This document shows positions 16,114 through 26,197 of a stretch of DNA of 60,217 bases, one piece after another. The first letter of the stretch is position 1; every line of letters begins with the position of its first letter. The notes beneath the pieces are model-generated. The model was not told the origin of the DNA and ran no database searches. It saw only the letters and a list, made by a program, of their open reading frames with translations. Made by a program: the position numbers and the translations under genes. The DNA comes from a virus: positions 1-60,217 of IMG/VR virus record IMGVR_UViG_3300043427_000906, one strand, 5' to 3'.

Positions 16114-17289
16114 ATGCCCATGATATCTAATATGTCTTTTGGGGTCAAATTTGATCTTGATGGCATACCTACGCTAGTTCTTACGGATACTACCACATCT
16201 CCACCTGTTGGGTTTGTGGGCATATTCTCTATTACTCAGCCAGATGGCTACACACGAACTGGGAATATTTCTAGCCCAGATATACCATCAGCAGGTTCTA
16301 GCTTTTCATATGTTTTAACACTAGACTCAACAGGTCAGGTACAGCGTGGTTCATACACGATTGTGTTTACGGGGGCGGCTCCGGGGTATATATCTACAGA
16401 TTTCAATAGGACGTTCCAGTTTCAATACTTACCAGTTACCTTAAGCCTTACAGAAGAGTTTGATGTATTTACGCCGAAACTTGAATATATAGATTCAACT
16501 GTTTATCAAGTAGCTAACTATAATAACACATCTGTAACAAGAGCTTGGACGGCTGTATCTACACCAACAGGAACTATAACTGGTAATACTTCTACGTTTG
16601 ATGTTAAATATCTAAACCAGTATTGGGATGCCTATTATACAATTACATTAAGCGCTAGTACTGTCTATACACATCAGGTGTATTCTTGGTTAACTGTAGA
16701 GGAGACTATTACTAAATCAGTATCTACATATGCAGAAACTCCTAAGACGCTTCTGCAGATAATCACACTTATTAGTGCGCTTAAAACAAAAGTAGATCTA
16801 GCGGTAGATACGGTTTCTAATCTAGAGCAGGTTAAGGAAGACTTTGAATATGCGCAGAGCTTACTTGTGCATATTATAGATAAGCTGAAAGTTAACAATC
16901 TAGCTAACATAGATCGTGATCTAAAGGATCTATTAGCCGTATTGCATAACTATCAAATACCAACATACGTACCAACAAACTTACCAATACCGCCATATAA
17001 CTGGAGTGCATACAATACAGTTGCTTGGGGTAACATAACTGGTAATATACAAAACCAAACCGATCTATGGACTATTCTTCAGACGCTAACAGTACAGAAT
17101 AATTATGTGCATGATCAGCAAGTAGCAAGTGCTTCTTGGGTTATAGTTCATAATATGGGGAAGAAGCCAAGTGTTAGTATTGTAGATACTGCGGATGATG
17201 AAGTAATTGCAAAAGTAACTTATAACTCTAATAATCAAGTAACATTAACTTTTTCTTCTCCAATTAGCGGGAAGGCATATTTAAATTAA
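16114..17289 (+). CDS. Tail fibre or baseplate-type protein
   Basis: This 391-residue protein is beta-rich and Ser/Thr-rich in its first half. A helical, coiled-coil-like part lies at about 210-285. The C-terminal 50 residues (WVIVHNMGKKPSVSIVD ... SGKAYLN) match the small C-terminal domain common in phage tail fibres and upper baseplate proteins. It begins a cluster of fibre genes after a terminator and -7 box. Confidence 0.75.
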   Translation: MPMISNMSFGVKFDLDGIPTLVLTDTTTSPPVGFVGIFSITQPDGYTRTGNISSPDIPSAGSSFSYVLTLDSTGQVQRGSYTIVFTGAAPGYISTDFNRTFQFQYLPVTLSLTEEFDVFTPKLEYIDSTVYQVANYNNTSVTRAWTAVSTPTGTITGNTSTFDVKYLNQYWDAYYTITLSASTVYTHQVYSWLTVEETITKSVSTYAETPKTLLQIITLISALKTKVDLAVDTVSNLEQVKEDFEYAQSLLVHIIDKLKVNNLANIDRDLKDLLAVLHNYQIPTYVPTNLPIPPYNWSAYNTVAWGNITGNIQNQTDLWTILQTLTVQNNYVHDQQVASASWVIVHNMGKKPSVSIVDTADDEVIAKVTYNSNNQVTLTFSSPISGKAYLN

Positions 17290-17293
17290 TCCT

Positions 17294-18388
17294 ATGTCAA
17301 AAAAGATGTTGGTCAATTTAGACCTAACGAAAAATCAGATCCTCAACGTAGCGTTGCAGAATCTTGGTGGCCCACCCGCTTCTCCAGTGGCTGGTCAGAT
17401 TTATTATAACACATCTGATAATAATGTTTATTATTGGAATGGTACAGCTTGGGTAAGCATCTCAGGAGATATTACTGCTGTAGTTGCTGGCGCAGGTCTT
17501 ACTGGTGGTGGTACTAGCGGATCTGTAACTTTAGATCTTAACCCAGATAATACTACAATTGAAGTTGACTCTGACATTGTAAGAATTAAAGATCTTGGGG
17601 TTAGTACTGGTAAATTAGCAAATGATGCTGTTACGACTATTAAGGTGACAGATTCTAATATTACATTCGCTAAAATACAGAACATTGCTACAATGACCGT
17701 TATGGGTCGTGTGGCTTCTGGCACTGGTGTTGCTAGTGAGATTTCAATTCTAGACAGCAATACAATGTCAGGCGCGTCTTCTTTAAACTTAGCAACAGCT
17801 GGTTCAATTAAGGCATATGTTGATAACACTGTGGCTGGCCTAGGTAATCTTGAAGGTGGGTTCGCCGCAGGTTCTTCTGTTAACTTCCCTACTGGTGCTG
17901 GTGGCACTAAGAAAGGAGACTATTGGTATGTTACCAGTGCGGGTACAGTTCAAGGAGTTGCATTAAATATTGGCGATGTATTGATCGCTAATATCGATAA
18001 CGCTTCTCCCACTTCAGCTTCTGACTGGACATTCCTTGAGTCTAATCGTGATCAGGCTACTGAAACAGTTCTTGGTGTTGTAAGACTTGCGACTCAAGTA
18101 GAAGCTGATGCAGGAATAAATGATACTGCAGTTATCACCCCATTAAAATTAAAAACAGTTCTTGATAACCGTGTTGGCGGCTATGCTGCTAATATTGGTA
18201 ACGGAGCTGCTACATCTTACGCTGTTACTCACTCGCTGAATACAATTGATGTTATTGTTATGATTAAGGACAACGCAACTCTTGAAGAAGTTTTTGCTGA
18301 CGTCGTTATAACAGATGCAAATACCGTGACGGTAAGTTTTGCAATTGCTCCACTTAGTAATGCATACAGAGTAATAATTAAGAAATAA
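17294..18388 (+). CDS. Tail fibre protein
   Basis: This 364-residue protein starts with GQIYYNTSDNNVYYWNGTAW, a sequence module common at the start of fibre proteins. Beta-rich repeats follow (GAGLTGGGTSGSVTL). The C-terminus (HSLNTIDVIVMIKDN ... NAYRVIIKK) resembles the end of the preceding protein, suggesting a shared trimer-ending domain. Its stop overlaps the next fibre start (TAATGA). Confidence 0.8.
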   Translation: MSKKMLVNLDLTKNQILNVALQNLGGPPASPVAGQIYYNTSDNNVYYWNGTAWVSISGDITAVVAGAGLTGGGTSGSVTLDLNPDNTTIEVDSDIVRIKDLGVSTGKLANDAVTTIKVTDSNITFAKIQNIATMTVMGRVASGTGVASEISILDSNTMSGASSLNLATAGSIKAYVDNTVAGLGNLEGGFAAGSSVNFPTGAGGTKKGDYWYVTSAGTVQGVALNIGDVLIANIDNASPTSASDWTFLESNRDQATETVLGVVRLATQVEADAGINDTAVITPLKLKTVLDNRVGGYAANIGNGAATSYAVTHSLNTIDVIVMIKDNATLEEVFADVVITDANTVTVSFAIAPLSNAYRVIIKK

Positions 18389-21300
18389 TGAGATTTCTAA
18401 CAAACATATTAGCAAAGGCTGGTTTAATAGTAGACGGTACTACGCAGTTAAATACAATTGCTAACGCTACTGTTGACACAGATAAGTTTCTTGTAAGTGA
18501 TGCGGGTGTCATTAAATATAGAACAGCTCCCCAGTTGGTTGCTGATCTTGGCCCGCTACCATCATCTATATTAAGACATCAGGTAAAACTTGGTGAGGCA
18601 ATTAATAAAGGACAGGCAGTATACGTATCTAGTGCAGACGGTACTAATATGATTGTGTCTAAGGCGTCAAATGTTACAGACTTAACATCATCAAAGACGC
18701 TTGGGCTTATAGAGACAAGTGGTGTAACTAATGATCAGGTTAATGTAGTCACAGAAGGATTACTTGCTGGTCTTGATACATCTACCGCAACTGCTGGAGA
18801 TCCAGTATGGTTGGGAACAAATGGCAACCTAATATTTGGATTAGTTAATAAACCATCTGCGCCAGCTCACCTAGTATTTATAGGAGTTGTAACAAGAGTT
18901 CAATCTGTCAATGGTGAGATTTTTGTTAAAGTGCAGAACGGGTTTGAGGTGGAAGAGCTTCACGATGTTGCTATATCTTCTATAGCAAATAAAAACTTGT
19001 TGATGTATGAAGCAGCGACAAGTCTATGGAAGAATAAAACACTTGGTAATGTTATTGGCGGTACATCTACACAGTATGTAAAAGGAGACGGTACTCTTGG
19101 TTCGTTCCCTGACATTGGTGGAGGTGGTGGATTGGTATACTACCTAAATGGAAGTGTCTCTTCTGGTGTTGCTGGATATTTTCAAATGAGTAAAACTCCG
19201 GTTATTGGTTCCGGAACTGATTTTAGTAAAACAGGAGATGGATTAATATGCCAGTTTTTAACTGATGTGAATGATCCTTCATTACTTAGTGTGCCATCTG
19301 GTGCTTGGAGATTCGGTTTATATGCTTCAATGGGCACAGCAGGCAACTCATCAAAGTTTTATGTTGAGGTGTTTAAGTATGATGGTGCTACATTTACATT
19401 AATAGGTAGTTCTTCTGGTACTCCGGAATCGGTTGATCATGGTACTGCGACAGAGTACTATACTACTACGGTAGCGATGGCTACTACTGCTTTAACTGTT
19501 ACAGATAGAATAGCGGTAAAAATATACGCCACAGATAATGCCACCAGAACAATGACTATTCATACTGAGAATAGTAACCTGTGTGATATTGCAACTACAT
19601 TCCCTTCTGGTATAGCCTCTATCAATGGATTAATTACTCCTTCACAATATCTATCTACAACAACTACTGGAACTGATTTTACAATCTCTTCCTCTAGTAA
19701 TACACATTATTTTAATCTTCCTGTTGCTAGTGCTACTGTAACTGGTAAGCTTAGCTCCACTGACTGGTCTACCTTTAACAATAAGCAAAATGCTTTAGGA
19801 TATACTCCTGTTAATCAGACTAGGACATTAACGATTAATGGAGTCACATATGATCTATCTTCTGATAGAACTTGGAGCGTAGGTACGGTTACTTCAGTTG
19901 GGCTATCTGTTCCAACTGGATTTTCAGTATCTAATACTCCAGTGACAGGAAGTGGAACAATAGGACTTTCTTTTACTGCTGGTTATTCTTTACCAACCAC
20001 TGCATCTCAATCGAATTGGGACGTAGCATATACAAATAGAATTACATCCCTGACTACTACTGGTACAAGCGGCGCTGCTACATTAGTTAGTAACGTACTT
20101 AATATACCTCAGTATCAAGCTCAGGGTAGTTATATAACTTCATTAACAGGTGAAGCTACGGCGTCAGGTCCGGGGTCTGCATCTGTAACACTATCTACAT
20201 CCGCAGTCACAGGTAAGGTGCTTACCGGTTTAAACGTAACCGGTGGCACTGTACTTGCTACGGATTCTATCCTAACTGCGTTTGGTAAGTTACAGAATCA
20301 GGTGAACGGTTTGGCAGGTGGTGTAACTTATCAGGGTGCTTGGAACGCCTCTACTAACTCCCCATCTCTTACGAGCTCTGTTGGGACTAAGGGATATTAT
20401 TATGTGGTATCTGTTGCTGGTTCTACAAACCTAAACGGTATCACAGACTGGAAGCTTGGAGATTGGGCGATCTTTAATGGTACTGCATGGGAAAAGGTTG
20501 ACAACACAGACGCGGTAGTTTCTGTAAACGGGTTTACTGGCGCTGTTAGTTTAACAACTACAAATATTGCTGAAGGTACTAACCTATATTATACAGACAC
20601 TAGAGCAAGAGCTGCAATCAGCTTAACTACAACAGGTACATCTGGCGCTGCTACCTATTCTGCAGGAGTATTAAATATTCCTCAGTATAGTTTAGCTGGG
20701 CTCGGGGGAGTTCCAAGTAATAGAACACTAACAATAAACGGAACATCCTATGATCTTTCTGCTGATAGAACATGGACGATAACAAACATATCAGGTACAG
20801 CAGCAGGGGAGACATTAGCTACAGTTACCGGAAGAGGCGCAAGCACTTCAACAGACTTGACTTTCAATGGTACTCTAACAATGGGTACAGGAGGAACTCA
20901 GTATATTAGAATGGGTAGGTTCCCTGCGAGTGTTACCAACACAGGAGAGGCGTGGATAGGAAGAGCTTCTGATAGGAACTCTGGTACTATGACTGTACAG
21001 CTTGGAGGTAATAGTGCATCAGGTAGAAATTTTGAGGTTGTTGATTATGCTTGGTCTACTGTTCTTTTTAATGTAAACAGTGGAGGAGTTGCAACGGCTT
21101 CTGATTCATTCCGCGCTCCATATTTCTACGATTCATCTAATACATCGTATTATGGTAGATTCTCAGGTACATCAAGAATGTATGGCGCTCAGTTTGATTA
21201 TGTAGGTATTGGTCAGGGCATTAGTACGAGTTATAGTTTAATAACTAATGGATCGATTTATCTTAACAGTAACTCTAACGGCTGGGCGGAAGGTACTTGG

Positions 21301-23883
21301 AAACAGCGTAGAGGTGGTGCAACATTCTATGATGTTATTGATACGGGTAATTATAATTCATATTCTCCAACCTTAACAGGTGGCGGAGCAAGTGGAACTT
21401 GGGGGATAAGTATTACAGGAAATGCTGACACAACAGATGGTTATCACGTAGGTAATAGTACTAACCAAATCGCTTATTGGAATAGCAATAGAAATCTTTA
21501 TGTTAATAATCCTGAAAATTATTCTGGTGAAGTAAGACTTGGTGCGGCATGGGATAGAGGGGGTGTGTATGCATCAAGTACTCTTTCTTTATCTACTTCA
21601 GCTAGTGATATACACTTTGTGTTTAATAATGCTACAAAAGCATACTTTAATAGCTTAGGTAATTTATACGTAGGTCAAGGAACAGCATATTCTTCTATTT
21701 TTATGGGGGATAATGATGAAGGACAGCGTGAGATTCACTGTAACTCTAATCGTATTGGATTCTTAAACCAATCTGCAAGTTGGGGATCTTGGTGTGAAGA
21801 TAATGGATCTTGGTATTCGGCTGTTGCTATGTATTCTCCTAGATTTTATGATTCAGATAATACATCATATTATTTAGATCCTGCAAGTACATCCATTCTT
21901 AATGGTTTGCAAGTGGGAGGATCAGCAGTTGTAACCAACAATGGAGGAACATGGAATATAAACGTTACAGGATCAGCGGGTAGTGCATCTACAGCATCTC
22001 AAGTAACTATTAACTATAATAATGACTCTAACTCAACATATCAAATGTTGTGGGGATCAGGTAATAGTGTATACGGAACAGCAGGTGTATATGTAAATCC
22101 AAATTCTGATACAGTATATGCAACTGCATTTGTATCCAATGGATATATACGTATTGCTGCTAATAATAACCTATACTTAGATTATAACTATGGTCAATCT
22201 ATTGTAGGTGTATATGCATCTACAAGATATCAGGGCGTCTTTGCAATGGGGGATTCTTATAAACTACCTATTGATGGCACAGGTCCCGGTAATTTATATG
22301 GGCTTGCGTGGTCTCACCCTAACGCAGGTGGTGTAGCAGGAAACTTAAATGATCATGGTTTACTTGTTCTGATAAATGGAGGATTTGCTGCTGCTATATC
22401 AAGTAGTATTAGAGCTGCAAGTGATATGAGAGCACCTGTCTTCTACGACTCTGCTAATACAGCCTTTTATTTAGATCCTAATGCCACAGGTACATCATTG
22501 AATGTAGCAGGTAGGATGGTTGGTACTGCGTGGACAACAACTGCTAGAAACTACTCTAATGAATGGATAGAGTTCCCTAACCATAGTGGTTTATATTCTC
22601 CCCTTAATGGCGCACACTTCTATCCTAATAATGCTACTTATGGTGGATGGAGAATGTCAGGAACAAGAAACGGATGGAACGGTATGACGATTGATGCTAA
22701 CAATGGTCACATTGCTTTAATGGTAAATCCTAGCTCTAATGAAACAGGTTTCCATAATCAGAATTATGGATGGCAAATTTATTGGACAAGTGGAACTTTA
22801 TATTGTTACAAGAGCACATATGGTGGAGGAACGCAAGCTACTGTATTAGATAGCAGTAACTCTCCATATGCTTGGAATATGAATCAGTATGTGAGAACAA
22901 CTGATAGTGTAACATTTGCTACTTTATCAGTGAGTGGGGCAACCTATCTACCAAACAATGCTTTAATATCGGTAAACGGTGAATCAGATGTTTGGGGTGC
23001 AAGGTTTAGAACTACCACAAGTACAACTAACCTTGGTGCTCAATTAAAAAATATTATTTGGTGTGGAGGTGGAGCATCAGAAGGTCTCGCTGTTAAAGGA
23101 GTTTACGCTGGTGCTCCCACTGCATTTGAAGTGAGAAATGATGGTATTGTTTGGGCATCTAGTTCATTCCGTGCTCCTATATTCTACGACTCTAATGATA
23201 CTACCTATTATGCAGACTTTGCTAATACAGGTACTTCAATTTTTACCGCAGGTATTATTAGATCCTCAGGTATGATTATGAAGGGCAGCTCAGGAGGTGG
23301 TCAGATTTATCCTACTATGTCTAATGGCGGGGTTAGTTTGTATGGTGGTAATAACCTTACCAATGGCGCATACTTTACCGTAACAGGTCTTGACTACGCT
23401 TCATCACCCGGAGCTGGTAGTGCAGAGTTTGTAATTAGAAGTGCAGCATCTTCTAAGTTTGCATTGTTTAGTTATAACGGGTCTACTTGGACAGGAAGAT
23501 ATGGTTTATTCGGGTCAACTGGTAACGTGACTATAGGAGATGCTAATACTGATATTGGATATCGTCTATATGTTATCGGAGATATCTATGCTACTGCTAG
23601 TATCATTGCTTATTCTGATGAAAGAGTTAAGACTAATGTTAGGAAAATTGAAAACCCATTAGATCGTATCCTTAATACTCGTGGTGTTATTTACGACAGA
23701 ACGGATGTAGATCAAAAGGATCAAATCGGTTTTATTGCTCAAGAATTAGAAGAGCAGTTCCCTGAGTTAGTATCTACTAGTACAGATGGACGTAAAGGTG
23801 TGATGTATCAAAATATGGTGGCAGTTCTTTTAGAAGCTATCAAAGAGCAGCAGAAACAAATTGATGAACTTAAAAATAAATAA
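18388..23883 (+). CDS. Long tail fibre with C-terminal S74 chaperone domain
   Basis: This 1831-residue protein is a repetitive beta-structure. A module FYDSxNTxYYxxxxxT occurs four times (around residues 912, 1153, 1351 and 1597), and paired modules TLTINGxxYDLSxDRTW (around 480 and 785) and SLTTTGTSGAATxxxxVLNIPQY also recur. The last about 90 residues are a Peptidase_S74 intramolecular chaperone (SDERVKTNVRKI ... IGFIAQELEEQFPELV), which cuts itself off after trimer folding. The expected catalytic Ser-Lys side is S-D-E-R-V-K near residue 1743. It is probably the main receptor-binding fibre. Confidence 0.88.
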   Translation: MRFLTNILAKAGLIVDGTTQLNTIANATVDTDKFLVSDAGVIKYRTAPQLVADLGPLPSSILRHQVKLGEAINKGQAVYVSSADGTNMIVSKASNVTDLTSSKTLGLIETSGVTNDQVNVVTEGLLAGLDTSTATAGDPVWLGTNGNLIFGLVNKPSAPAHLVFIGVVTRVQSVNGEIFVKVQNGFEVEELHDVAISSIANKNLLMYEAATSLWKNKTLGNVIGGTSTQYVKGDGTLGSFPDIGGGGGLVYYLNGSVSSGVAGYFQMSKTPVIGSGTDFSKTGDGLICQFLTDVNDPSLLSVPSGAWRFGLYASMGTAGNSSKFYVEVFKYDGATFTLIGSSSGTPESVDHGTATEYYTTTVAMATTALTVTDRIAVKIYATDNATRTMTIHTENSNLCDIATTFPSGIASINGLITPSQYLSTTTTGTDFTISSSSNTHYFNLPVASATVTGKLSSTDWSTFNNKQNALGYTPVNQTRTLTINGVTYDLSSDRTWSVGTVTSVGLSVPTGFSVSNTPVTGSGTIGLSFTAGYSLPTTASQSNWDVAYTNRITSLTTTGTSGAATLVSNVLNIPQYQAQGSYITSLTGEATASGPGSASVTLSTSAVTGKVLTGLNVTGGTVLATDSILTAFGKLQNQVNGLAGGVTYQGAWNASTNSPSLTSSVGTKGYYYVVSVAGSTNLNGITDWKLGDWAIFNGTAWEKVDNTDAVVSVNGFTGAVSLTTTNIAEGTNLYYTDTRARAAISLTTTGTSGAATYSAGVLNIPQYSLAGLGGVPSNRTLTINGTSYDLSADRTWTITNISGTAAGETLATVTGRGASTSTDLTFNGTLTMGTGGTQYIRMGRFPASVTNTGEAWIGRASDRNSGTMTVQLGGNSASGRNFEVVDYAWSTVLFNVNSGGVATASDSFRAPYFYDSSNTSYYGRFSGTSRMYGAQFDYVGIGQGISTSYSLITNGSIYLNSNSNGWAEGTWKQRRGGATFYDVIDTGNYNSYSPTLTGGGASGTWGISITGNADTTDGYHVGNSTNQIAYWNSNRNLYVNNPENYSGEVRLGAAWDRGGVYASSTLSLSTSASDIHFVFNNATKAYFNSLGNLYVGQGTAYSSIFMGDNDEGQREIHCNSNRIGFLNQSASWGSWCEDNGSWYSAVAMYSPRFYDSDNTSYYLDPASTSILNGLQVGGSAVVTNNGGTWNINVTGSAGSASTASQVTINYNNDSNSTYQMLWGSGNSVYGTAGVYVNPNSDTVYATAFVSNGYIRIAANNNLYLDYNYGQSIVGVYASTRYQGVFAMGDSYKLPIDGTGPGNLYGLAWSHPNAGGVAGNLNDHGLLVLINGGFAAAISSSIRAASDMRAPVFYDSANTAFYLDPNATGTSLNVAGRMVGTAWTTTARNYSNEWIEFPNHSGLYSPLNGAHFYPNNATYGGWRMSGTRNGWNGMTIDANNGHIALMVNPSSNETGFHNQNYGWQIYWTSGTLYCYKSTYGGGTQATVLDSSNSPYAWNMNQYVRTTDSVTFATLSVSGATYLPNNALISVNGESDVWGARFRTTTSTTNLGAQLKNIIWCGGGASEGLAVKGVYAGAPTAFEVRNDGIVWASSSFRAPIFYDSNDTTYYADFANTGTSIFTAGIIRSSGMIMKGSSGGGQIYPTMSNGGVSLYGGNNLTNGAYFTVTGLDYASSPGAGSAEFVIRSAASSKFALFSYNGSTWTGRYGLFGSTGNVTIGDANTDIGYRLYVIGDIYATASIIAYSDERVKTNVRKIENPLDRILNTRGVIYDRTDVDQKDQIGFIAQELEEQFPELVSTSTDGRKGVMYQNMVAVLLEAIKEQQKQIDELKNK

Positions 23884-23885
23884 TT

Positions 23886-24512
23886 ATGTCGGTTACATTA
23901 AACCTTGATAACGTAAATATAGTTGGATCATCTTCTACAGATTCAGCATATCTTGGTCCATATAATGTTAGTGGTAACTATGGTGGTGCAGGATTGAGTG
24001 GAAATTGGAATCTTGCAGGAGGTGGCGCAAACGGTGGTGATGGATTTAACTTTTTTAACTATTATGGCAGTTATATTCAGGTAAACCCTCAAAATGGTGA
24101 AAACTTCTTATACGATCCTAATAATTGGTTTGGGTTAGGCAATGGGGCTTTAGCTATTGGTGGAGTTCTTTATCAAAACTATTACTCTGATTCTAAGTAT
24201 AAAGATAATGTAACTGCTATTCCAAGCGCACTTGATAAAGTAAACGCTATGAGAGGAGTAGAGTTTGAGTGGAATGAATTAGCTAATGAGGAGCAAGGAA
24301 GAACAGGTCACGATGTGGGGGTGATTGCTCAAGAGGTACAGGCTGTATACCCTATAGCGGTGAGAGAGGTAGATAAAGAAAGAGAAGACCACGTAGTTAC
24401 TGCTTTAGTGGTTGACTATGAAAAACTTATCCCACTACTTCTTCAGTCTATTAAGGAACTTAGCGCAGAAGTAACTAATCTAAAACAACAAATCAATGGA
24501 GCCAACATTTAA
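23886..24512 (+). CDS. Short fibre-tip protein with second S74 chaperone domain
   Basis: In this 208-residue protein the first 95 residues are Gly/Asn/Tyr-rich (YGGAGLSGNWNLAGGG). The remainder is an S74-type domain (SDSKYKDNVTAI ... VGVIAQEVQAVYP) with a terminal coiled coil. It follows the long fibre after 2 bases. It may be a separate tip or an exchangeable adhesin module. Two S74 domains in a row are uncommon. Confidence 0.78.
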   Translation: MSVTLNLDNVNIVGSSSTDSAYLGPYNVSGNYGGAGLSGNWNLAGGGANGGDGFNFFNYYGSYIQVNPQNGENFLYDPNNWFGLGNGALAIGGVLYQNYYSDSKYKDNVTAIPSALDKVNAMRGVEFEWNELANEEQGRTGHDVGVIAQEVQAVYPIAVREVDKEREDHVVTALVVDYEKLIPLLLQSIKELSAEVTNLKQQINGANI

Positions 24513-24789
24513 GTGGGAAATAAAATCAGTATTCTGTAGACCTACTTTTACTGATAAGTATGGCAATCTTAGAACTGATGTAATAAAGACAGTCGTATTG
24601 GTTTATATAGGTATACAAGGTAAAAAGAAAGAAGAGTATCCCTTAAATGCCAGTCTTAGTCTTATTGATTTATCTAACTTTGTTGATAAGAATGACTTAT
24701 CTAATGAGCAGATTCTTGAGATGGCTCTATCTTCTCAAAGCCCTAAACAAATAGAGTATATAGAAACATTAATAAAAAGTAAATTTTAA
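24496..24789 (+). CDS. Hypothetical protein in the fibre cluster, 97 aa
   Basis: This small protein starts in an overlap with the S74 protein. A beta-strand-rich first half (VVLVYIGIQG) and a helical second half are visible. No family is assigned with confidence. By position it could be a fibre accessory or chaperone. Confidence 0.6.
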   Translation: MEPTFKWEIKSVFCRPTFTDKYGNLRTDVIKTVVLVYIGIQGKKKEEYPLNASLSLIDLSNFVDKNDLSNEQILEMALSSQSPKQIEYIETLIKSKF

Positions 24790-24794
24790 AAACA

Positions 24795-25148
24795 ATGGTA
24801 CTTACAACAAAAGTAAACAGTATGCTGACTGCTAAGTCTGAAGATGGAATGACAGACGTAGTAAAAAGCGCAAGCTGGACAAGAACAGCTACAGAAGTAG
24901 TGGGTGAAGGTGAAGATGCAAAGACTTACATTGCTAGCTTCCCCGGCGTAACTCCTTTTAACACCCCCGATCCTGCATCTTTTACTCCTTACGAGGATAT
25001 CACAGAAGAGCAAGTAATTGGCTGGGTTGATGCAAAAGTAGATATGCCTGCTATTGATGCATCCTTAATATTAAACGTAGAAAATCAAATTGCCCCACCC
25101 ATCGTAGAGCTGCCTTTACCTTGGGCGCCTCCAACTGAAAACAATTAA
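24795..25148 (+). CDS. Hypothetical protein, fibre-cluster accessory, 117 aa
   Basis: It begins MVLTTKVNSMLTAKSEDG. A beta-rich middle and a proline-rich end (PPIVELPLPWAPPT) are visible. No family recognised. The end resembles the PP-rich tail of the next small protein (WAPPVTG), which hints at paired function. Confidence 0.6.
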   Translation: MVLTTKVNSMLTAKSEDGMTDVVKSASWTRTATEVVGEGEDAKTYIASFPGVTPFNTPDPASFTPYEDITEEQVIGWVDAKVDMPAIDASLILNVENQIAPPIVELPLPWAPPTENN

Positions 25149-25150
25149 TT

Positions 25151-25429
25151 ATGAAGACAATTCAACCTGTAGGTATTTGGGTTAATGGGCAGATAAAACA
25201 GGCTGGCATTCTAGACGCCTCTGCTGTAAAGGTAGAATTAGGGAGCTGGGCAAAGTTCCAATACTCTCTTATAGTGGAAGGAGAGGGTGCTGTGGTTACT
25301 GGTAATTTAATCATGAAAGATGCTGATTATCAGAACTGGGATCAGGACTCATTTGCTTGGGACTGGATCGCAGAGCAGCTTAATATAGTTATTACTGGAG
25401 ATTGGGCGCCTCCTGTAACCGGTCAATAA
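25151..25429 (+). CDS. Hypothetical protein, 92 aa
   Basis: It starts MKTIQPVGIWVNGQ. The beta-rich centre and the end WDWIAEQLNIVITGDWAPP are noteworthy, as the WAPP end recalls the upstream neighbour. It is the last gene of the fibre cluster before a -7 box. No family recognised. Confidence 0.6.
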   Translation: MKTIQPVGIWVNGQIKQAGILDASAVKVELGSWAKFQYSLIVEGEGAVVTGNLIMKDADYQNWDQDSFAWDWIAEQLNIVITGDWAPPVTGQ

Positions 25430-25467
25430 ATAGTGTAATAATTTATTTATTTGTATAATGATTTATA

Positions 25468-25475
25468 TATCTTTG
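25468..25475 (+). promoter_or_regulatory. -7 box TATCTTTG
   Basis: This matches TAnnTTTG inside a very AT-rich 60-bp gap, 17 bases before the next ATG. TTTG at 25450-25453 is only 14 bp upstream, and TTTA-type variants lie at about 22 bp. It is probably a promoter for the lysis and connector genes. Confidence 0.5.
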
Positions 25476-25491
25476 TGCAAAATCAATATTT

Positions 25492-25767
25492 ATGCTAGAT
25501 TTTAACCAAGCAATGAAGGGGCTAGACGGGTCAGAAGTTAAGGATATGGACGGTACGTCCATTACCCTTGGTAAGCTTTTGTCTACTCAGTTAGCTTCAG
25601 CAAACAAAGGAGATGCACTGAAAATGTTTACATGGGCCCAGAAGATCTACAACGGCGAGACGTTGGATCTTGACCCCAGTGATGAGACAACACTTAAGGA
25701 TTTTATTAAATCTAATGAGCAGTTGACTGTACTGGCTAAGGCTCAGCTTTTAAGTGTATTCAAGTAA
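25492..25767 (+). CDS. Hypothetical protein, 91 aa
   Basis: This short, helical protein starts MLDFNQAMKGLDGSE. The pattern LDGSEVKDMDGTSITLGKLL resembles small phage proteins of unknown role found near lysis genes. Family assignment is not certain. Confidence 0.6.
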   Translation: MLDFNQAMKGLDGSEVKDMDGTSITLGKLLSTQLASANKGDALKMFTWAQKIYNGETLDLDPSDETTLKDFIKSNEQLTVLAKAQLLSVFK

Positions 25768-25773
25768 TTAATC

Positions 25774-26037
25774 ATGGCGAACAGTTTAGACAGGGTAAAG
25801 AGTTGGATCAGCCCAATGATCATCTCCGGATTTAGCGTGGTTTTATGGAGCCTACTACAGGAGATAAGAACGGATGTGAAATCTCTACTACAGGCGGAAG
25901 CTGCTACAAACATTAAGATCGAGAATCTTGATAGAAGAGTAACCAGTCTTGAAGCCTTTATCGCCCAGAATAGACTGTTCGCTATTAAACCTGAAGAAAT
26001 TGAAATACCTAGGCGTACTACTGCAAAACGTAACTAA
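25774..26037 (+). CDS. Holin-like membrane protein (class III-like topology)
   Basis: This 87-residue protein has one hydrophobic segment (MIISGFSVVLWSLLQ, about residues 15-29), then a coiled-coil-like charged part (LLQAEAATNIKIENLDRRV) and a basic tail. Small phage proteins with this layout near lysis genes are often holins or holin partners. A second membrane protein and a spanin follow directly. Confidence 0.5.
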   Translation: MANSLDRVKSWISPMIISGFSVVLWSLLQEIRTDVKSLLQAEAATNIKIENLDRRVTSLEAFIAQNRLFAIKPEEIEIPRRTTAKRN

Positions 26038-26197
26038 GGGATGGAAGACATCTCTTATAGGGTCTGTGATTATTATCGCGGCATTACTAAGCGTTTTCAT
26101 TAAGGACGCAACTTGGGTAGACGCTGCAGTGGCTATCTCGATTGGCATTGGGCTACTGTTTGCCCCTGACGATGCCATCAAGAAAGCTAACCAATGA
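26000..26197 (+). CDS. Holin candidate with two membrane segments
   Basis: The likely start is the TTG at 26000 (MKYLGVLLQNV), overlapping the previous gene. An ATG at 25949 is an alternative. The 65-residue protein has two hydrophobic helices (LIGSVIIIAALLSVFI and AAVAISIGIGLLF) with the WVDAA turn between them, as in small phage holins. It overlaps the spanin start (ATGA). Confidence 0.6.
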   Translation: MKYLGVLLQNVTKGWKTSLIGSVIIIAALLSVFIKDATWVDAAVAISIGIGLLFAPDDAIKKANQ

